Part shown: piece after piece, positions 58,857-64,000 of the stretch
Position numbering within the stretch: the stretch's first letter is position 1
Layout: every line of letters starts with the position of its first letter
Assembly: GCF_964199755.1 (NCBI RefSeq)
Contig: NC_133903.1
Location: 55,434,739-55,498,738 of the forward strand
Direction: 5' to 3'
Length of the DNA: 64,000 nt
Origin: Larus michahellis
Lineage: Eukaryota; Chordata; Aves; Charadriiformes; Laridae
The notes under the pieces: generated by a model
What the model was told of the DNA's origin: nothing
What the model saw: the letters and a program-made list of their open reading frames with translations, nothing else
Database searches by the model: none
Program-made: the position numbers and the translations under genes

Positions 58857-61800
58857 TGAAATCAGATTTTGAGTGGGTTCCAGTTTCCAGTGTTCCTCAT
58901 TGCTTTGATTTCTGAAATACCATTATATATGTGTTTGTGGGAGAAATAGATCTGACTTTGCCTCTGTTCCATCCAGTCTCAACTGCGAAAGAAAAATCTT
59001 TGCCAGTAATCCTAGTGTAATAATCTCTGTACTGAATTTTTTTTTTTGGTATGCCTAACATCCGTGGAACAACAGATTTGAGTCCCAGCTGGGATGAAGA
59101 GGTTCTTTGTATTATGAAGGGAATTCAGTAAGTGTCATGCAGTTTATGAGAGCAGGCCCTATGGACTCACTGGAATCCTTGTGGCATTTCTGTGTTTGAT
59201 TACTTTTTGCTGCAAAGGCAAGATGCAGTGCAGTCCCTGACATTGGAGAACTTGTTTCACTCCCCAGATTTCATATTAATATTTTTCTTTTAGGTTCCCT
59301 GTGCTGGGGGAACAGCTAGAAAAGCATTTCAGATTTTGGTAAGGTGACAGCTTTCCCTGTTGGCTTGCTGATACCTTAACATTTTATTCACATGAGCCAA
59401 AATACCTTGAAAACATTCCCAGTTTTAAAAATATGCATTCCTGGCATGTGTTACTCCTAGGGAGTCTGGAGATCAAGCCAGAATTCTCACATATAGGACA
59501 GGCAATGTACAAAAATAATGACCTAGAAGAATCTACAAGAAAAAAGCCTGGGTCCTCTACAGCTTTTAATTTTTTCAGCATTAAAGAAGTATCCTCTTAT
59601 TTTACACATCCACAGTTTGCCTGCTTGTAAACGATATCAAGTTACTTTGAACAGAAAATGTTCTTTCCAAAACAGTGCTATGACAGTATTCTGTAAGAGG
59701 CTCAAGCAAGGGTAGTGATAGGGCTTTTACCTTCCCTAGCAGCACTTCTTTGGGAAGAGAAAGATTATTCTGAAACTTAATTAGACAAATTAGGTTAATT
59801 GTCTACCAAAAGTGAATGATGTTTCCAGTTGTATGTATTCTAGGAATGCTGTATACCCTGATGGTTAATTACATTAACTGAAATCACTTAGCCTTAGGGA
59901 TCCCTTTGTAGTGACACAGATGAATGCTCCGAGTTTAATTTTGAGCACTGATTATAATTTGCCCTTTCAGCAGATGGTGATGTATAGGCTGTACTCATAT
60001 TTTTCACCTATTTGAAGCACCTGTGAGGCTCTCCTTTAGTTCTGGGCCTATGCTCACATGTTTTTAAGGATAAATCGTGCAGTTTGCCTCAAGACTTGTG
60101 GCTTAGTCAAATGCATCAGTTATACATTGAGCCTTCTTCAGGTGGACATCATTAACCTTTCATTAGAGACTTACCCTTTCATGAGCTAGGCAGCCATCAG
60201 ATGTTCTGCAGTTTAACGGGGCAGCTTGTTCAAATAAGCATTGTCCTAGAGCTACTACATATCAAATTCATTGAGATATAATTATTGAAAGTCCTTAGGA
60301 CCCGAGAGAGCTTTGCTCCTGTCAATTCCTAATAAAGGTAGCACTTGCACAAACGCAGTATGGAGAAATACTGGAAGCAGAGTTACAATGGCAACCTTAT
60401 TTCTGATATGCCTCAACATAACTACTGAAATGTGGTGATGTACCTTTCCTGAATTTAGAGGAATTGTAGAAGTTAATGTATTTCTTCCTGAAACAATTTT
60501 GACATTTTGTTTCCAGTTAGGTGTTCCAATTGCAAGAAATTGATTGAAATTCAGGTAAGACATGCTGCAGTGTCTAATTTAAAGTCTAACAGTTCACCAC
60601 GGGGCCGGAGATTAATTTAGCATAAGTAACAACACATTCTGAAGTATGGTTGAATTGTGCTCCAAAGTACAAAACATTTAGGAGGTGTTACTTGAGGTGT
60701 TGACTAAAAGAACTATCTGCGTGCAACTGAAAAGTGCAGTGTTTGGGGTGGAAAAGAAAAGCAAGCCTTGGACATGTGCCCTTCTTGCAATGTTAATTAC
60801 CTCTGTGGTTCAGGGCATGCAGTATTTATTATTTTTTTTTCCTCTTCTGCAGTGTCTTATGCTTTAGCCCCATGTTTCCAGCTTGAAGTCATGTTGCCTT
60901 TAGGCATTGTCCCTCCCTTCTCTGCCAGCCATTAAAACTTAAGTCCAGTTCACCAGTTTTCTGGTGAATCTCACGAGGTGGGCTCCAGTAATCCGCTCAC
61001 AGAAGTTCATCTGCTTAGTACCAAGCTGGTCTTTGCTTACCTCTCTGTGCCAAGACAAATCTCTCCAATTCCAGCAGCCAGGACTATAAAACCAAATGGG
61101 GACATAGTATATATTTTATAAGCCCTCTGTCTTTCCTCCGCGCCCTCCCCCCCCCGCCCCAAATTTAGATCTGGCTTAGATCTGATCGCTGTTGCATGAT
61201 GTAAAGTGCTTTTTGAAGCAGGATTTATAGCTTCTCTCAGTGTGCTGCAGTTCTGATGTAAAACTCCAGGTTTTAAGTTTACCCAAAATTTCTCCTTTTA
61301 TTCTACTGAGTGAAGGCACTGACATCTCCTGACTTGTGAGGGCTTTATAAATCTAAGCTCCTCTAGAGTCAGTATCTACAGTCCAGGAAGAGTGGTAATT
61401 CTGTGACTGGATCCATCTGCAGCCAAACTGAAGATGACAGGCTGCTCGCGCAATACCAGGCTGCCGCAGTTCTCCAGAATACTTTGGCTTTCTGTTATTT
61501 TTCTTGTAATCAGGTCTCATACATTTAGCCCAGGCATGGCAATTTGGAATAAGTTGATGTGGGGGCCCCTCATGATCATGTCCTCCAGTGATCTATTGTC
61601 TTATCCCAAACTCAGTTTTGTGAGATAGTCTCTGTGTCTTCCTGTGTCCCAGTTCGTGGAAATGCAAAGCTCATTACCCTGTTCCTTAGTCTCTGGATAT
61701 CTTCCTCCAGGAGTGGACCTGGGCATCTGACACCATAGCTTGGTCTTTCCCCTTGCTTTGCCCTTGTTGCCTGCAGAGGTAGTGAGCTGTAAAAAGAAGT

Positions 61801-64000
61801 CTACAGCATACAAGTGAGATACTGGTAATTCTCTGTCACAGGGGGTTGGTGACCTGCCTGGCATGGAGCCGCAGGGTTTTCCTGCAGGTACGCTTGCGTT
61901 CCTACACACAGCGTATTATACAGTAAAGAAACAGAAAGATTTGTGCGGTGGGAGCAGGGAGCAATAACAACCCATGCCCATTTACTCCCGAATAAGTGGC
62001 CTTTGAAACACAATACTGGCACAACACAAGATGGGTAGGAGCTTGTTAGCATTTTTTCCTCCTGTACACAGGTGGTCTTCTGGGTTCAAACAAGCTTAGT
62101 TAAAAATTGAAACAGTTATTAGGAATGATTAGGAGAAAGATGGGGGGCGTGGTGGTAACTGCTTTCCAGGTAGATCAGATTAAAGACGCGGTTTGATGAA
62201 AAGACTGCGTTCTTAGGCATTGATTGTGGGTTTTTTGAGACTAATAAAATCTGTGAGCAACAATAGGAGGCAGAAAAACTTAAAAGAAAATTCTGCAAAG
62301 TCTTTGAAAGGAAATTCAGGAAAAGGAGGGAAGCCACAACTATAAAAACAAAAATATTCCAAGTAATTTAAAAGCTGTATCCTGTGTACTGATGCCAGAT
62401 ACTATTAGCATAAGGTTCCATAATTCTCGTGTCCTAAAGTCTGTGAGTCCTGGTAAAAATTATTTTAGGAATGTCAGTATGGACGGACTGCATCACCAAT
62501 AAATGTAAACTACGTATTCATATGAACCTGCATGGCTTACGGGGTCATTCCTGCAGAGTACAGGTGCTATGAAGACTTGGTGTTATTGAAAATCCTTGTG
62601 TTACCAGCTTCTAAGAGTATCCTAAAAACAAGGCGGATGCTCAGTAAGTGTGTGTTGATGAGCGAACAATGAGGGGAGTGGGGACCTGGTTCAGGCAGAT
62701 CCATGTGTGTACATCGTGGGTTCCCTTGCAGTCCCAGACAGCATGATTCACACACGCTTTTCCCCATAATTCATCAGCCCTTTGGTTGCTCCCAACCACT
62801 CCTCAGTTTTTGACCTTTTCTTTTTTAAGTTGGGCAGATTATGGTAACGGGATCAGTGAATCATGCCCATTCCCCCTGTGCTCTACAGTCAATTATATGT
62901 ACTACATACCAAATTGACTAAAACCAAAAAAAAAGCAGAAAATCTTGTCTGTTCCCCTCCTCTAGTGTAGAGTTCTCTGTCCTCCTGGAATTCAAGTATT
63001 ACAATGAATCACACCAACTACAAAACTATTTAAAACCTTTACAGAAAGGTTCTTATTCTATTAACTTCAATTGCGTTCTCTGAATTAGTAAAACAAAACC
63101 CTTACTATACAGAAATAATTCCAAAATGACTTCAGAACAATTCAAAACATAATCTTTTTTTGGTAAGGATAAAATGTCAAAAGCAGGAAAGAATCCAGGA
63201 TGGCTTAACTGTCAGGATTTATCTTGGCTTTGCTGCTGTGAGAAGTTTGGCCACAAAGCATTCACACTATTCAGTTCAGTACCTTAAGAAGGCCTGTGTC
63301 AGTGAATACCTGCAGTACACCATAAACATCTATTTGTGTTTGAAAGAGCCTAAAGAATATCTGTGGAATAGAAGTGAGAATGAAGAATACTCTGGGAACT
63401 GCTGGTTGCTCTCAGAATAGAAGCAGCTTTGTGCCCACTTGTGTGGTATTTATTTCATAAATCAATAATAGTTTGACTGGTGTCAATGGAGATTGAAAAC
63501 AAGTATAAAAGTAATCGTACACACGAGGATTGCTCTAGAAATGCCTGTAAAACATACTTGAAAAGCATCTGTGTACTAATGTGTACATGGGAAGTAGTAT
63601 GGGTCATCTTCATGCTGCTTTTTGAGGTTGACCCAAGGAAAATTGTATGTGTTTTAGAGATAGAAACCAAATGTGATGGCCCATATTTCAGTATGAGTGT
63701 GTATGTTCTTTTTGTATCCAATAAAACATTTGCTACCTTCAGGAGACATAATGCCTGACTGCTTCTGTCAGTATATGCTACTTTGTCATTTATTTCATTT
63801 AAAATGTATTGAAATCATACTATTAGAAAATCTGATTAAACTGTTTATGAAACACATATTATGCCCATGCAGCTATTAGTTGTTTAAAACTTCAAAAGTT
63901 CACCTTAGACCATACAATTTTTGCATTGGATTATGTAATCAAAAACTGTGTGTGTTAAACTCTCAAGGAAGGAGTGTTAATAGAAAAAAATAAAAAGAAA
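58857..64000 (+). other. LEPR: LEPR intron to window edge, no exon found
   Basis: I searched for the next LEPR exon, which should begin with one base completing a split codon and encode the HCNC/HCSC-type cysteine cluster, and found none. Candidate splice-flanked pieces at about 59295-59339 and 60854 carry stops in the required frame. A C-rich run lies near 61147-61156. No repeat element was recognised. Confidence 0.6.

Noticed and set aside
59295-59339. Splice-flanked mini-exon (ag|GTTCCC...TTTTG|gtaagg) as the next LEPR exon
   Set aside because: In the frame required by the previous exon it hits a stop (TAG), and it does not resemble LEPR.
60854-60930. Sequence after tcttctgcag as the next LEPR exon
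   Set aside because: It lacks the cysteine cluster expected of this LEPR exon and runs into a stop.
1-64000. CRISPR arrays, tRNA or rRNA genes, bacterial operons
   Set aside because: None were seen. All gene structure is spliced and vertebrate; no spaced direct repeats or tRNA cloverleaf signals were recognised.

Overview
The window is vertebrate nuclear DNA, almost certainly from a bird. The genes have multiple exons with GT/AG introns, there are two CpG-island promoters, and the dispersed repeats are CR1 LINEs plus LTRs of avian endogenous-retrovirus type. Gene order on the + strand is DNAJC6 (3' two thirds of its coding region), LEPROT (complete), LEPR (5' end). This is the conserved amniote DNAJC6-LEPROT-LEPR block. 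I cannot name the species; the leptin-receptor N-terminus does not look galliform, but that is an impression from memory.

Layout. 1-16.5 kb: eleven coding exons of DNAJC6 (auxilin), from the C-terminal half of its C2 domain through the clathrin/AP-2-binding linker to the J domain and stop, then a long 3'UTR. A sense-strand solo LTR lies in the intron before the J-domain exons. 17.0-17.9 kb: a minus-strand CR1. 18.9-25 kb: CpG island and the four coding exons of LEPROT, 131 codons, with a probable long 3'UTR. Its 227-bp first intron holds a perfect 78-bp palindrome. 25-48 kb: intergenic DNA with two older CR1-type remnants, a likely second solo LTR and homopolymer runs. 48.0-48.6 kb: a second CpG island with a splice donor, probably an independent LEPR promoter and 5'UTR exon. 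53.5-57.7 kb: three LEPR exons encoding the signal peptide and N-terminal domain. LEPR continues past the right edge. A plus-strand, internally deleted CR1 lies in the last LEPR intron of the window.

Function. Auxilin works with HSC70 to uncoat clathrin vesicles. LEPROT is a four-helix endosomal/Golgi protein that limits surface levels of receptors, including the leptin receptor. LEPR is the class I cytokine receptor for leptin. In mammals LEPROT and LEPR share a promoter and 5' exons. Here each has its own island, about 29 kb apart.

I found no unknown gene system. The least explained signals are the perfect palindrome, the separate LEPR island with two upstream ORFs, and a few long open frames without recognisable homology between LEPROT and LEPR. 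No exon, repeat match or regulatory call was checked with a tool; all rest on reading the sequence and remembered family sequences.
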